Shown here in pieces: positions 37,101 through 51,269 of a stretch of DNA of 64,000 nt. Made by a program: the position numbers and the translations under genes. Positions within the stretch are counted from its first letter, which is position 1. Each line of letters starts with the position of its first letter. The notes beneath the pieces were generated by a model. That model was given only the letters and a program-made list of their open reading frames with translations, did not search any database and had not been told where the DNA came from. Origin of the DNA: Monarcha castaneiventris obscurior (Eukaryota; Chordata; Aves; Passeriformes; Monarchidae); the NCBI GenBank assembly GCA_026261815.1, contig JAMPIT010000417.1, positions 5,489,501-5,553,500 on the forward strand, written 5' to 3'.

Positions 37101-37916
37101 TTTTTGTCAAGTTGGACAGCTACAGAACATTTTAATCTTTGAGTACAGTTCAGATGTGAATTGTGCAATACTTAGTATTTAGAATTTCTCTAACTTGGCC
37201 TTGGTTTGGAGATTAAGACTTGCTGCCTGATGCCAAAGAAAGTAACTAAAATATTTTTAATATTTGGTCAGGAGAATCTGGAACATTGATAATGTCAACT
37301 TTTGAGTTCTGGTTATTTTCTTTACAGCAGAATTTTGCATGATATTGTGGGAATCATAATATTTGTCTGAAAAGATTTTGTGTATTGTTGGTAGTGTTTT
37401 TAGATGTCTTATGTTTTTTGTTCATGTTCAGCTTTTTGAAAATTTTTTTTCTGTGTTTAGTAATGAGGGTCAAATTCTTCAGTTCATACGTACAATGCTT
37501 ACGTCTCTGAAAGCATCTAATTGAAATACAGTATCAGTTTACAGATCAGATTATAAAAGTGAGTGTTATTCGCTGCAGATATGAAGTATCAGTGTTAGTT
37601 ATCTAGAAATTGTGTTTTCTGAATGTGTCAGTATTATTTTACAGTGGTGAATAACTGAAGTGTGATTCAGAAAGGGGAGTCTGGTTTTGTTAGTCTGGAG
37701 GAGTTTTTTTGCTTCTTTTTGCTTTTAGACACATATTCTGGTTTTAACTTACGTTCTAGTTCTTACCTTTGTTTTTCTTTGACTGCGTAGAGATACATAT
37801 ATGGGCCAAAAAGCATCCCAAAGTTGAAAGTAGATTCTTAGTTGCATGTAACTTTTATGCAGCTTTGTAGTTTATGTTTTCATCTAGTTTTGTATTAGAA
37901 TTCTTTCAATGAAAAA
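34181..37916. other. Intron-like sequence downstream of CpG island C
   Basis: AT-rich and T-rich on the plus strand. Open frames at 34227-34497 (minus) and 35738-36067 (plus) have no recognisable content. I read it as first-intron sequence of a rightward transcript. Confidence 0.4.
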
Positions 37917-38625
37917 CCATAAAACCATAGAATTGTTTGGATTAGAAGAGACCTTGAAAACCATCTAATCCTAGCTGCCCTGCCACATGCAGGGAGACCT
38001 TCCACTAGACCTGGTTGCTCAGAGCCCCATCCAAACTGGCCTTGAAAAGTTCCAGGGGTGAGGCATTCACAATTTTATCATGTGACAGTACAGTGCCTTA
38101 CCACATTGAACAGCTTCTTCCTGATACCAAATATAAATCTGTGTTTTAGTTTGAAGCCACTGCTGTTCATTCTATAACTACAAAACCTTGTAAGAAGTCT
38201 TTTTTCAGCTCTTTTGTAGGTTCTTTTCATAAGTACTGGAAGGTTCTCTAAGGTATCTACAGACCCTTCTCTTTTCCAGGCTGAACAATCCCAATTCTCT
38301 CAGCGTCTCCTCTTGGGAGAGGTGCTCCATCTCTCTAATCATTTTGGTTGCCCACCTTTGGACTTGCTCCAATAGGTCCATGTCCTTTTTGTGCTGAGGT
38401 CCCCAGATCACAACAGGTGGGGTCTCACCAGAACAGAGCAGAGAAGCAGAATCTCTTTTCTCACTGTGCTGCCCACACAGCTGTGGATGCAGCCCAGGAT
38501 ACAATTGGCTTTCTGAGCTGCAAGTGTACATTAGCAGCTCACGTCCAGTCTCTCATCCATTTGCACCCCCAAGACCTCCTCAGCAGGACTGCTCACAATT
38601 TGTTCATCCCGTACCGGTAACAGGG
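37917..38625 (-). mobile_element. CR1 LINE 3' fragment, about 700 bp
   Basis: The longest CR1 piece in the window. Landmarks on the plus strand are CCATAGAATTGTTTGGATT, CAGAGCCCCATCCAAACTGG, CTTTTCCAGGCTGAACAATC, CCCAATTCTCTCAGCGTCTC, CAATAGGTCCATGTCCTTTT and CCAAGACCTCCTCAGCAGG. Its minus-strand frame (38205-38531) keeps CR1 ORF2 C-terminal sequence ([18 protein letters not shown], a typical CR1 stretch) but is cut off at both ends. Confidence 0.95.
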
Positions 38626-41600
38626 GTTGTGCTTACATGCAACTTAAATGTTGCATACAGGCAAGAAGTTCCATGTTTACATTAAAAAATGCATGAACAA
38701 ATTTATTAAAGTGATGCTTACACATTTTTTGCTAGGAAGACAAAGCTGTTAATAAGTTTAAATTTTTTGGTTAAGCAAAAAATTGCAATGCGGATACATA
38801 GCAAAAATTTTGAATTGTGTCATAGCCATAAAAATTTTAAGAGAAGTCTGATCATTTCTAGCATAGTAGTCCAGTTTTACGTGAACATTGATTGCCTATT
38901 GCTCTGTTCTTAGTAGTTCTGGGGAGATTTGTTGGTTTTCAGTAAACATATAGTAAGTATCAGAAATAATTAATACCTGCAAAGTTGTAGAAACAAACAG
39001 CTGGGGTGAGGAGAGGCTACCAGTGTTGGCAGTGAGAAAACTTGGAAATTATGTGTTGTTTTGGGGGGATAATTAGCTGTCAGTACACAGGCAGTGTCCA
39101 TCAGAGCAGTGTGGAGGCTGTCACATCAGCATGCAGCTTCAGACTAGCTGTGTACCTGCACTCACGTGGTGTAGTAAGACACAAATGATAACTTGAGTAA
39201 AAAGTAGAAAGACAGTGTTTATAAATCTGTAGCAAATATGAACTTGCTGGTTTCATTGCTCCTTCCTGGTTTTGTTTAGTACTGCTGGTGTACCCTTTTT
39301 AAAATCGCCAGTATATTTAACAGCAAATCTAAATCTGCCTTCCCCATTCCTCCCACATCTTCTGCGTTTTTTTTTTTTTTTTTTTGAAAGTGAAGACTCT
39401 CTGGTGGTGTACCTGAGGGCATGGTACTAAGCATAGGGTATTAAATAACTGCCTGATTTTCAGTTGTATGTCACTTTCCGTCACATTACAGTGAATGAAT
39501 TAGCAACATTGTGTATGTATGTTGTATAAATACTCTTTGTGTTCCTTTGGTAGTTAGGGAAAAAAGAGCAAACTATGTCTTTTGTTGTATTTTGAGCTGT
39601 TTGTTATAAATGATGAAAAACTGTATGTAAGAGTTACAAAGTCATATTTCTTTCTTGAATAAACATCGAATCATTTGAGATTTTAGGAAATTAATGGCTG
39701 GGTGCAAAGTGGGTTTTTCTCTAAAAATACATTTAAAAAAATATTTACGTCAACTAATAGATGTACTTGGCCGTGGGTAATGTGGATTTTTGTAACACAA
39801 GAAAACTGCTTTTCTCTTCCACAAGCAGTTTCTGAAAATGTTTTCAAGTAAACGTGCATATTTAATATACAGTTTTATTAATACTATGATTGTGGATATG
39901 GTAGATAACTGTTAAAATAATCTCCATATTTTTTCTGTCATTTTGTGCTGTCTCAAGTATTATCTTTCATTTCACAGTAATGTAAACAAATGTCATTGTA
40001 AAAAAACCCAAAACAATTCCTGAAACAAACCAAAAATACACTCCTCCTGTCATCTTCCCCCCACCAAAGAAAAACTCCAGATAAACAACCCGAAATCTGC
40101 CATGTTACTTCTAGCTTTGTCTCCAACATGTTGCAGTTTGTATAAGTTCATTTAAAAAAAAAAGTTGCATTTGAATTTTTGTTCCAAAAATGTGCTTAAA
40201 TACCTCAACATAAATGATTGCTGACTTCAGTCAATGCACTGAAAATGTCCCTCATTGGTCCTACCATCAAGCTGCTTGGAATGATGAAGAGTTCTTAAAT
40301 GTTGTGCAGACTTTTGTCTTTCTTAACTTCAGTATTTCTTATGTCATTATTATGGACTCTTTTCTTTCCGCCAACAGTTTAAGTAGTTTTTACTTGTGGA
40401 GCCTTAAATGAGAGACAAGATGTTTCTTGAAGTCAGCCTACTAGTCAGTGTGAGAATAGGAATAAAGGAGGGTTTCGGTGGATGGTGTTTTAAGACTTTA
40501 GTTGAGATATGTACAAATAGTAGTAGTTCTTCCTGAACTTTGTCAGTGTAACAACTGTTTTGTCCACTTAATGTTGACTAACATATAAAACCCTATACAA
40601 CAAAACAGAACAGATTAATAAAGGAAAAAAGCGAATGAGAATAGTGGATAGGATGTGGTTTGGACACAAGCATTTGTGGATGATACATTGCAGACTGGTT
40701 TCTAAGCATCTAATTTGAGCAAGAGAAAGTATTCATGCTTTGGCTGGTTCTCTCCTGCTCTTGTTATGTTTAAATAATGCAAAACCTTGTCTGAGACAAG
40801 TCCAGAAATTTCTGCCCACCCTTAATTCTTCAGGGAAGGAGCCTGATATGAACTGTGGCTCTATGTAAGGATATTTAAGTGGTGTGGGTGAAGGTGATGT
40901 TACTTATACAGGACAATAATTAGAAAATCTACAGCATGCCATTCTCTTATGTTTCTTGTTTTGATGTTCATGAGAAATTTGGAAAATGGAAGCCCTGTTT
41001 TAATTTATGACTACAGCAATTGAACTTAGTGAGATGACAGCAGAGTGGTTTGGCATGTTATCAAAAGAGGTTTTTAGAGAATTAGAGGTTGTTTGGAGTT
41101 CTTATCATAGCATATTAAATTTAAATTCCATTCTTTAGTCTTACTAAAATGTTTTCATTTGGGGGGATTTTAACTAGAGAACCCACATAAATGTCATGCT
41201 AAGTAGCAATGAAAAAATTGTAGTCCCATGCTAGTATAGGAATTACAGATAAATGTAGGTTCACTTTTAATATTTCCTGGGTTAAAACATTTTCAGAGGA
41301 CTTACTTCACTCATAAATGTGTTTACTTAAACATTAAGTTTTATTTTGAAATTCGTTTGATTAAAAACTTTTAACACATTACTAACTCATTCTTGTGTGT
41401 TAATGGAGATATATTGGAGGAGACATTTAAGTTAATGCACATAGTTTCTTACTATTCAGAAATAAGATTCTTCGCATTTATAGGTCTGTGTTAACGTATC
41501 GGTGCATCTGCGTGTTCATGAGGCTTTCTGACAAAGCAAAACATTTGTAGGAGCAGGACTGTGACATGGATTCTGTTTTCTCTAGCTCAGAGAAAACATC

Positions 41601-43345
41601 CTCTGAAGTTTTTTTGCCAACTTGTTTTTTTGCTTGTTCAAACCTATTTAAGTCATTGTCATCCGTACGTCAAGCTCCAAGACTTAGTGTTACATAAAAA
41701 GCACTGTTGTACAAGTGCAGCTCTTAGATTCTGGGTTAAAATATCCCTACGTTTTTGACGATATTCTTGAAATTATAGGACTTGAAGTCAGAATTCACGT
41801 TTTGATGTACAAATCTTGTTGATAAGTTAAACACAGAACTCTGTTTAACTAGAAAAATGGAAGTATATGTATATTTATTATACAAATGGAAAACTTAAGT
41901 TTGAATTTTGAAATCTTACAAGTTATTGTAAATTCCCATAAGCTGAGGATGTGGTATATGATGTTCAGAGTAAGCAACATTGGGTGTATAACTGGGTAAT
42001 AGAAAATTTTGAGTTGGTTGTAAACTTGATTTTTAGTTTAGTAATAGGGGTTGGCAAAGGAAAGCTTCATTGTAATGGGTAGTTTTAAATTAATTGTAAT
42101 CAATGTGTCTTCCAATGTTCACAAATTTGCTTTTTGAGAAATAAGTCTTTTGGGCATTTGAACTTCAGATATATTTTTATTTCGTTTTCTAAATCTGTAC
42201 AGTGCTATCAGAGACAATTAGTGGAGCTGTCTTATATGTGCTACATGCCCTTTCTTGTACTGCAAGTCATGGTAATACAAGGATAAAAGGAAAAACTAGA
42301 TGGTGTATTTCACCATTTTTTAAGTTAGAAATACTGTCTGTAGTGCTGATGAGTACATCAGACAACTACTCCTGGCATGATTAATCAATTCTGAAATAAC
42401 TAGCTACAACTGGCAACAGACATGCACAGTTACGTACGTTTAGACCTTCTCATAATTGAAGTGGTTGGAGGGCATCTTCTTCTACTTTTGGGGGGTGAGT
42501 GACTTACTATGTTGGGCTAATTTTGGACCACAAAGATTATTTTTTGTTAGAAGGCTAGATGTAATTTGACTGTAATTTCCTCTAGAACTGCCACATAGGC
42601 TCTTGCAAGTATTTTGTTTTAATATAGACAAAGCTAGATTTTGTAGAAGAAAAGTGAGGCAGATATAGAGGAGCTCCCTCCGGAACTGATCAATCCAGTG
42701 TTGCCTCTGTGAGAGCGCATGATTGGTGGTAATAAACAGATACCAGAGCGAAACCTATATTGGGTCTCATTTAGTGTTAAACTTGTATTTGACAACCCCT
42801 TTGTCGCCCACCATAGGTTCTCAAACTAGTTCTTCAGGAACTGCTGTGTTACAAGATTCCATCAAAATTCCTTAAGTGATTCTAGAAACAGCTCTTCCTT
42901 GAGAAACTTACACAGCAAGCTGCATTGCAGTCATAAAGAATTAGATACTTGATTTCTGCAGGCGTTGGAATTCTGGAATGTTCTCGGGGTGTTTGCTAGC
43001 TTTCTTACAAAGGGATTTTTTTTTCTTCCTTCCTAAGTAAAACTTTAATTGGGCAACTAATATTACAGAATAGTTCAAAGTAGGTGGAACAGTACAAAAG
43101 TATAGATTAATTTCTGAAGTGGGTTGGGTTTTTTTTTTTTCAGATGTACTGAAGTAAGCCTGGTTTTGGAAAGTATTCCTTAATGTTTGCCAGTTCAGTG
43201 CGTGATCTCGCTCTGTATCGTGACTGTTAATATGTGACATGGATTCTGAACTGCCTTGGAGTTGAGATTTGCAGTATATGATACAAACCCTGGATCACAG
43301 GCCTAGCAGGGCTGCCTCTCCGGTTTATTTCAATTTTCTCTTTAC
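38626..43345. other. Intron-like stretch
   Basis: No supported exon. It includes a T-run at 39366-39385 and several isolated acceptor-like sites (near 40380, 41586 and 42200) without convincing matching exons. Confidence 0.35.
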
Positions 43346-43349
43346 TAGT

Positions 43350-43693
43350 GGTGCTAAGTAGCTGCAGTGTTGCAGCTGTGCATTAACCACTTCCTGCTGG
43401 TCACAGAAACCACTCCTCTGCTCACACTCACCCACCCCCCCACCCCACCTGTGCAGTTTGTTGCAGCGGGTAAAGAGGGAGGTGCTTTGCTGGGTAACTG
43501 TTTTACCTCCTGCTGAGCACTCACTGATTGGCTTGTCTTGTGAGAGCACTGCAGCCATCTTAGTCTTATTTTCATTATAGCTAAGACAGAGTAGTTTCAG
43601 AATGGCTGAAAAAGTGCTCTTCAGTGGAGCCGTTCAGCTTGACTGTGTGCAAATGAGCAGAGCTGTTGGCATCATATGCTCCAGACCTTAGAG
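43350..43693 (+). promoter_or_regulatory. Candidate alternative promoter and first exon (43.6 kb)
   Basis: A compact segment with higher GC than its surroundings holds a CACCC/C-rich block (43430-43450), an inverted CCAAT box (GATTGGC near 43527) and a GCCATCTT element near 43553. An exon could run from about 43560 to GAG|GTGAGC at 43694. It contains a 29-codon frame from ATG at 43602 (MAEKVLFSGAV...) that stops at 43691, just before the donor, which fits an upstream ORF in a non-coding exon. It also contains TGCAAATGAGC. An internal exon using the acceptor TTTTCATTATAG is the alternative. Confidence 0.35.
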
Positions 43694-46600
43694 GTGAGCA
43701 CTCGCTCTACTTGGCTGAGAAGCAATCTCAAACCTTCGTTAGGCATGGTTAACTAATTCTAAGTTATATAAAATATGTTTAAATGCTTTTGGTTTTTTGG
43801 GGTTTTTTTTTTTGTCATTTTAACTGGGGTTTGTTTGTTTTTTGAGGGTTTGTTTTGTGCTATTTTTGTTTTCTCTCCTCTTTCGCACTGAATTAATTCA
43901 GAGACCTCTATCTTGTCTCAGTTACAGGATAGAGTAGGTGGGACAGACCAGGTGAAACATCATATCTCTCCTGCTAATCAAATTTATTTACTTATTAGTA
44001 TTAATAATTTATTTATTTGGGCTTACCTTCTTACCAGGCCCCAAGAGTTCTCATTCTGTGCTGTCCCTTTCTCAAATGTTTGCCTCATACTTTAACTGAA
44101 ACATGTAACAAACTCTATAAGACCGTCATTAACTTTTTGTAACCAATTAATTAGATTTGATTATCGTGTTTTCAATGTGTAACTTTTCCAATGGCAGAAA
44201 ATTACAACACCTATATAAGTACATTAGAAAATCAACGATTATATAATTGTTGACTGTTTTTTAAGTAGCACTTACTTGCTACTTAAGAAAAACACTACAA
44301 ATTTTATGGAATTACTACAAATGAGAAGATGGAAGTTTAGAGATCTATTATTGTTTCTTTTGTATAACTTAATTGAAATCTGAGTTCCAGAGTGCTAGTG
44401 GTTTCACATGGCCTCGTGTATTCTGCTGTGTAGTATTGGTTGGTGACCTAGCTGTCATCCTTAAAACACATTAAAAGGTACTGTCTGTGTCAAGGGAGAT
44501 GATGGTAGGAGAAAAGCCATGTGCAACTTTTTCCACCGGGGTGTTGAACAACGGAAAAGAAGAAAGGAAGCAATTTTCTTCATGAGTGTGTCTATAATTT
44601 TCTTGTTCTGTATGTTATATTTAGTTCAGGTCTTCATGGGTTCTTAAGCTGCACCTAAGTTAAACCAAGAGTAATTAAACAGGGAGTTTCTTGAAGTTCT
44701 CCAGAAACATATGAGGAGCAGCAGTCGAGCTAGGTAACTCATCAGTGTGTATGTATCTCATTGTATTTTCCTGGCTGAAGTTGAAACTTAGTGCTAGGGA
44801 TGTGAAAGCTAGTCTAAATGTCAAAAAGTTCAGTTCTTCCTCAGAATTTTTGCACATTAATTTGGTGCTTTCAGTATAGTCTGTAACAAAGCACTTGATG
44901 GTTAAATTAGTTTTAAATATCCCCTTATATTATCTTGTACAGTTAATGACAACATACTGTTTATAAACACATGAAATATTCTATGCAGACAGTGCACATC
45001 AGATTCTCAGGGTGCATAGTTTCTACATGTTCATTTTGTTCATTTGATCAAAAGAAACAAAGTATATGAGTATATTCAGTATGAGAATTTTGAAAGTGAG
45101 AAAGATTGGTGACTTTAATTAGTAAATTTCTAAGTAATTGGTTATAGGATTTTTCTGCTTTAGGGTAAGAGATAAGAAGAGTAATGCAAATGTGTGGTTA
45201 GAGGTGGTAATAAAAAGCAGGTAGTTAGTTTTATTATTTTTATTGCTAGTGGAACTTTGTTTAGTGGGTTTGATTTACAGCAGGTTTTAGTTCATGGAGG
45301 CTTTTTTTGATTGGGTAAGATAGTCAAGTTCCTGGGAATACTTCAAATGTCTGAAAATTCAAACCACAGATTCTAATTAAATACATTTGTCTTGATAAAA
45401 TACGAAGTTTTGCCATACATTTACCTCATCTAATGAACATAGATTAATAACGTAGTGAAACAAGAATCTTTCTGGTTTTCTGCAAGATAGTCTAAGTCAT
45501 CCTGACCCCAATCTTTTAAATGGTTACTGAGGTTTGTGCGTTTTTTAGTCAGTTATTGTTGATTAGTTCCAGATGTTAATAACTTATATTGTTCACAGGA
45601 AGTAGAAATGTTTCATTCTTTGAGATCACAAAACTCCTACATTATAATCTCTGAAAAGAATGAAATTTTATGTCTAAAACATAATTTACCATAAACATCC
45701 TGTGGTGGTTTGTTGTTTTTTGGGAGTTGGGTTTTTTGGTTGGTGTTTTTTTAAAGAAAACAGCAGGCACATAAAAGTTGTCCAGTGCTATTTTGTTTTG
45801 TTGATTTAGGATTTCTCTGGTTAACTCCTCTTTAATGGGAGCATGGAAAGTAGAATATTCTGGCCAATCACTGTAAGGAATAGTTTTTTATATGTTTACA
45901 TTTGAGTGAAATACTGTATTTTCAGACTATGTCTTTTATATAGTCGTTTTAGTGACTTTCTGTTGCCCATCTTTTTTTTTTCTGTGAGCTGAGTAAGCTT
46001 ACTCCCATTTTACAGAAAAGGTAGGGAGAGATTGCCAGAGCTCAGAGAAAAGCTCTTGTCTTTGTCTTTCCCCTTCCGTTTGGTTTTGGTTCCTTTGTTT
46101 TTTAACAGGCCATTTTGAACACCCATTTTCGGAAGTGCTGTACAAAATGACTGACTGGCCCAGCAGGGAGCTGTAGTGTTTTGTTGTATGAACTGAACGG
46201 GTAGTGTGGTTTGGGTTTGAGGGGTTTTTTTTGGTTTTTTTTTTCCGAAGTAGCTGTTGGAATGCTAAAAGTATGGTAGGTTTTGAAACCTGTTTTGCGT
46301 ATGGGATATATTCCCATTTTCAGAAATCCAAGTACATTATAATGCTTTTTTTATGGTAGCACTAGTAGCTGAAAACAGAGTCCCTTCTCTCATCACTCCC
46401 ATGGTGCTAATAGTTTGTGTGTTAATAATCAAAAAGAAAATCACCAATTTATGTGCACAGGAACAAGGTATCTGAGTGGATGCTAAAACACTCCCTTCTT
46501 CCCATCACTTCTATTAAATACGTAAATTAGATGTTCATGATTTGAATTAGAAATAAGTGTGTGTAATGAAGTAATGACTTCAACTGAATTGGTTGCTATA

Positions 46601-48520
46601 CAGTTTTAATGCAGAACACTGTCAGACTGCTCAGTGTTCTTGTGTCTGTGTGTTCTAGAAAAATTAGCTTTGTACCTGCTGATAGGTAAACTTGAAGGAT
46701 AGACTCTCAGGAGTTAAATAAATTTCTAACAGAGTAGTAGACTCAAATCCACATGATTTTCCAAGAGAAATACAGTTTCCAAAAGAAAACCAATAGTTTA
46801 CTCTGAAAACGTGTATAGATTCCCTTCCCCTACCCTTGCAAATGTTGTACTTTAAAAGGAGAAAAGTTTTCTTATAATGACTCTATTTTCATTTATGTGC
46901 CAACTGTATGGATAGATCTTCATGACTAAATCATAATTGCTTTGAACCATTCTAACATGGCTTGATTATTTTTTATGTTCCTCCTAAAATTCAGAATTGT
47001 CTAATTTGCACAGTTGCTGCATTTTATAGTTTGGTAGAAATTTCAGGAGCTAACAATTTCAGGTGGGATTTTAAATGGACTGGAATGGACTGTGGAATGA
47101 ATGCAGTACTGTTTAATGTATGGAAATCACTTTAAAATAGCTGACTTGTTTGATTCTTCAGGTAGAAATAAATGGTTACCAAATTCTTAAAACTGTTTGG
47201 AATCTTAAATACTTAATCGTGTTATGACTGTTATTAAACAGTTAAATTAGACCTTGATATTTTAGATACAAAATACAGCAGAATTTTTTCAAGCATGTAC
47301 TGTCTTTGAAGGAATTATGAGTAAGCCAAATTTTTTACTTTCTTCCATCATCTTGATTTTCAGATTGAGATCACTCAGCTGTTTAGTAAATAAAAAAATT
47401 CTTCATGTAAATTTAAATGAGCAAAATGTGGGTGTTTTGAAGTTGATAAGGACGCTCATACTGAGGATTTCCCATTTCTAGAAGAAAGGGAGTGCAGCAT
47501 ATTAGACTGTTACTGCCTGGAACTTACCCGGTTTAGACACTTTTTCATCTCTCTTTTACAACAGAAAAGCGGATACGAATATTGTCAGTCCCTCCCCCCT
47601 TTCCCTGCCTTTCCTGTTCTTTCTGCTGATACAGCCTTCTGCTGTAAAATATCTTGAAATAAGCCACAGCAGCTAAGATAATTGATTGATAGACAGTTCT
47701 TCATTTCAGAAGTGTATGGAATTTTCTGTGTCTTTCAAACATTAATGTGAGAAAATTTTGGGAACTACTTAAGTTATAGTTGACTCGTAAGTGAATTGTA
47801 ATTTGATCTGGTTTGTGTTTTGGAGAAGAAAAGTCGAGGAAACGGGTGTTTTGGACTTCTGTGTGTGTTGCTTACAGAAGGCTCAGGGCCTTTCAATTTC
47901 ATTTGTTCTGTCGTGGGTGGGGTTTTTTTTTTCTGTTTGTCGGGGTTTGTTGTTCTCTTTTGTTGGTTTGTTTGGTTTTTTTCTAGGTCAAGGTACTAGT
48001 GACAGATTTCATCATGGTTGGATTTATAGGGTTTTTTCCCCTTATAGACAACTTTGCCAATTAAATGCTTCAGTATTTAAAATTGTCTGGATTGGGGAAA
48101 TCATTTTATGTGACTTTTTTCTCTACCTATTTTGACAGAACTGAACCGACATTTTAAGATGTTGTCTTTGATTAATACCTGTTGATCTCATACAGTTTAT
48201 GGCAGTTATTTGGAACACAGCACGTTTTATTACTTTTGACTGCAACATCTGCTCTTTAAGGTCACTTCTCATGAGAGATTAGGAAGTCGTTCACATGTTG
48301 GAGGAAGAGAACTGGCTCTGAGAAGGCAAAAAGTCACAATAGCTTTTAGGTATTTCCACCGACGTGGATAAAACATGGGAAAGGCAGGCAGACATTTTGG
48401 CTTTTTCTGTAGTGGCAGTCAGCGGAGAATTATGATTGAGTAAGGGTGGTTTGTTCTCTCAGGTTAGAGTCTCCTATTAAAAACAAACAAAACAATCATC
48501 AACAAAACAAACCACACTCG
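43694..48520. other. Intron-like stretch, T/G-rich on plus strand
   Basis: Contains many T-runs and GGTTTTTT blocks (43790-43860, 45700-45760, 46190-46250, 47915-47985) but no supported exon or recognised repeat family. Confidence 0.4.
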
Positions 48521-48543
48521 CCCCCCCCCGCCCCCCCCGCCCC
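48521..48543 (-). repeat. C-rich tract; minus-strand G-quadruplex candidate
   Basis: Runs of nine, eight and four C are separated by single G. The minus strand therefore has long G-runs able to form a G-quadruplex. It lies just upstream of the GC-rich segment at 48.64-49.0 kb. Confidence 0.8.
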
Positions 48544-48639
48544 GTCCAAGAAAAAAAAAAAATCCCAAACTGGAAACAAAAAAAATCCCGCCCAAATCCC
48601 CCACTTTGGAGGCTACTGAAGGGTCCCCGTAGTTTACTT

Positions 48640-49062
48640 GGGGTTGGCCGCCAGCCCTGTGTGTGGCAGACAGAGGCTGCCGCTGGTCTGGAGCTCAGCG
48701 CGGCCCAAGGCCGCCCCCTCTGCCCTGTGTAACCGAGTTGGTGCGTTCCTAACTCCCCGATGGCTCCTCCTCTCTGTGAAAACGTTTTGTGTTTGCAACT
48801 GAGCTTTGTCATAACCAGTGGTATGAGAGGGAGGAAGGCGCAGGCAGGAAAGCAGAGCGAGGGGGTGCGGGTGACTGCCGGAACGTTCTAGAAGCGGGGT
48901 GGTGCTTCCCTCAGACTGCAGAGGCAGAGCTCGCCCGCGGGGCTGCCGGCAAGTTCTGGCGTGGAGCTCCCATAGCGGACTGGAGCCCGGAGCAGAAAAT
49001 GCTGCAAGGCTCTTGCTTTGCACTGTGTGTTTTATTGTGTTTAGAGCCATGCTATTATTAAG
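48640..49062 (+). promoter_or_regulatory. GC-rich segment with candidate alternative first exon (49.0 kb)
   Basis: GC and CpG content rise for about 350 bases. A rightward exon could end at AAG|GTATTC (donor at 49063). The short frame MLQGSCFALCVLLCLEPCYY ends just before the donor. A 146-codon minus-strand frame (48634-49074) has no domain and is probably a GC effect. It may be a minor alternative promoter of the transcript starting at CpG island C. Confidence 0.3.
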
Positions 49063-51269
49063 GTATTCATGCATAAGGCTACAGAGCTAGGGCGAGGGTA
49101 GCGATACGGCTCTATTTGAGAAATCCAAGGGGTTTTCAGATTTACTTTTTTAAGCAGCACTGGTGCCCTTTCCTTTTAAACTGAGAAGCTATTAGTCCGA
49201 TGATTCATTCTGCAAATGACAACAGCATCACTGAAAGATGTATTCTGTATGCACTTAGATGTGCTAGCATACATAAATCAGTCTGAAAGTAAGGCAAGTC
49301 AAAAGATACAGCTAACATAAAAGGGTTGTTAATGATTGTCATTTTAATGTGACAGTCATTCTGGAAAAATAATTAGCTTTCCCTTACAAATCATTCTAGG
49401 GTTTTGAATGCAAAACGTGACGATAAATTATAACAACAAATGAGGAGTATTTTGCATTGCTAAATATTTTCAGACACAAAAATAGTATCTTTTTGGCGTT
49501 ACAGATAAGCATATTGTGTTATGCTCAAATAACCTAGAACCAGACGTACATAAGCAAATTATGCTTGCAGCAGAAAATGGGACATATAATTCGACTATAT
49601 ATAGCCTTGACACTGTTGGCATTCTAAAGAGGAACAATGCAGCGAACTGGAAGAGGCTGGGGTGTAAAGCAGGCTCTTACGGTCCTGAGATGCTCTGCCT
49701 TTGCCATGTTCAAATCAACAAGCATCCCTGTCTCCATCACTTTGCTTTTTCAATAAATGGTGCCAGGCTGCAACTACAGCTGCCTATTGCTAGATGTGTA
49801 GCTAGCCAAACTTGATTTTATTTAAGGTTTCAGGAATTTGTGTTTATAGCTAGTATAATAAATAGTGTACCTATTTGCATTGGTTTTTTCATGCTCTAAG
49901 AGTTGTTATAAGGCAGCACGTGAGGGGGGAAAAGGTATTGACGAATGATTCATCCTTTACACACACACACTCACACTCTTAAAGCCTGGTTTCTTTTTCC
50001 TTTCCCCAAAAAGACTACAGTGGCTTTTAGAATAAGCATTTGTAAAATGTAACTTATGCATTTATTTAATTGGACTTTGACTGGAAGGAAAAAGGTAAGA
50101 ATTTTAAAATTAGCTATTAGAAGTCAAAGTGAGGCTGAAATCCAAGCTTCTGCTGCTGCCTGTCACTGTACCTTAGAGGTACTTGAAAAGATAGTTCTGG
50201 TTGAGAGATCTTTTTTTTTTCCTTACACTTAACTAATTAAGAAAAATTAGATGTGAAATAGAGACAACAAATTAAGTGGTCAGACATGTTACTTGTCAGT
50301 ATTAGGTTAAAAATGAATTTGTTTTACTTGGAACTAGTATTTATTTGTTGTTGGAAATCTGCAAAATACTGGAAATAATAGGTTAAGAATACCTGGCTGC
50401 TGAGCATGGTGCAATTTTTCTGGTGTTACTTCTATTACTAGAGAATGACCATGAACAGTGTGTGTAGCATTCTGCTTGAAACAGGCTGCAAGGTGAAATT
50501 TATTTTGCAGACACTGTTGTCAATTTTCATTCATATGAACAATGAGAGCAGCACTTGATTTTTGACACGGTTCTGGATTATTAGTAAGCAAATACCTAGA
50601 AAGGTGTATTCTAGAACCCATGGGGAGGGGGAAGGCTTTGCTCAGCAATATCCTGCTGCAATTTAGTCTTGAAATGAGGCCCCCTTATGTAAATTTTTTA
50701 CTGGCGCCAGCTAGCTGTAACTGCAGCCTGGCTCCGCGTCGGCAGCAGCTAACATGTGTCATGGACTTCTCCTTCTCACGGGTTGCAGGAGCACTCTGGT
50801 TTCTGGACAGAAAAGGCAACACTGGAATGTGAAAAGACGTACAAAGGAATCTAGGTGTAATTAGATTGCTAGTAAGTGAAAATACGGAGGCAGTTTCAGC
50901 TTTGGGGTTTTTTTCAGTGTGCTGTCTTGCACTGTGCTGTAATAAATCTATGCTTGTTGGTACTACTGTGTGGTATGTGGGAGGTACTTCACTGCACATA
51001 GTTGCTGCAGCACTAATAGTTGGCAGCACAGAAGGCAGTACAAAGAGTACAACTGGAGGCACTTGCAGTGGCAACAGTTTCCTTAGAGGCTGTGGCATGC
51101 TCAGTGAGCTGCAGGGGCGCTCTGACACATTCAGCTACTTATGTGGAGAAGTAGGAATTCCAGCAGGCTGTAACGAACAGATGTAGGCTACTAGCTGAGA
51201 GCTGTAACAGCATAGCTCAGGCTGGCTAAAAACCAGTACTCATGCTGTTATGTAAACAAAACAAGATCT

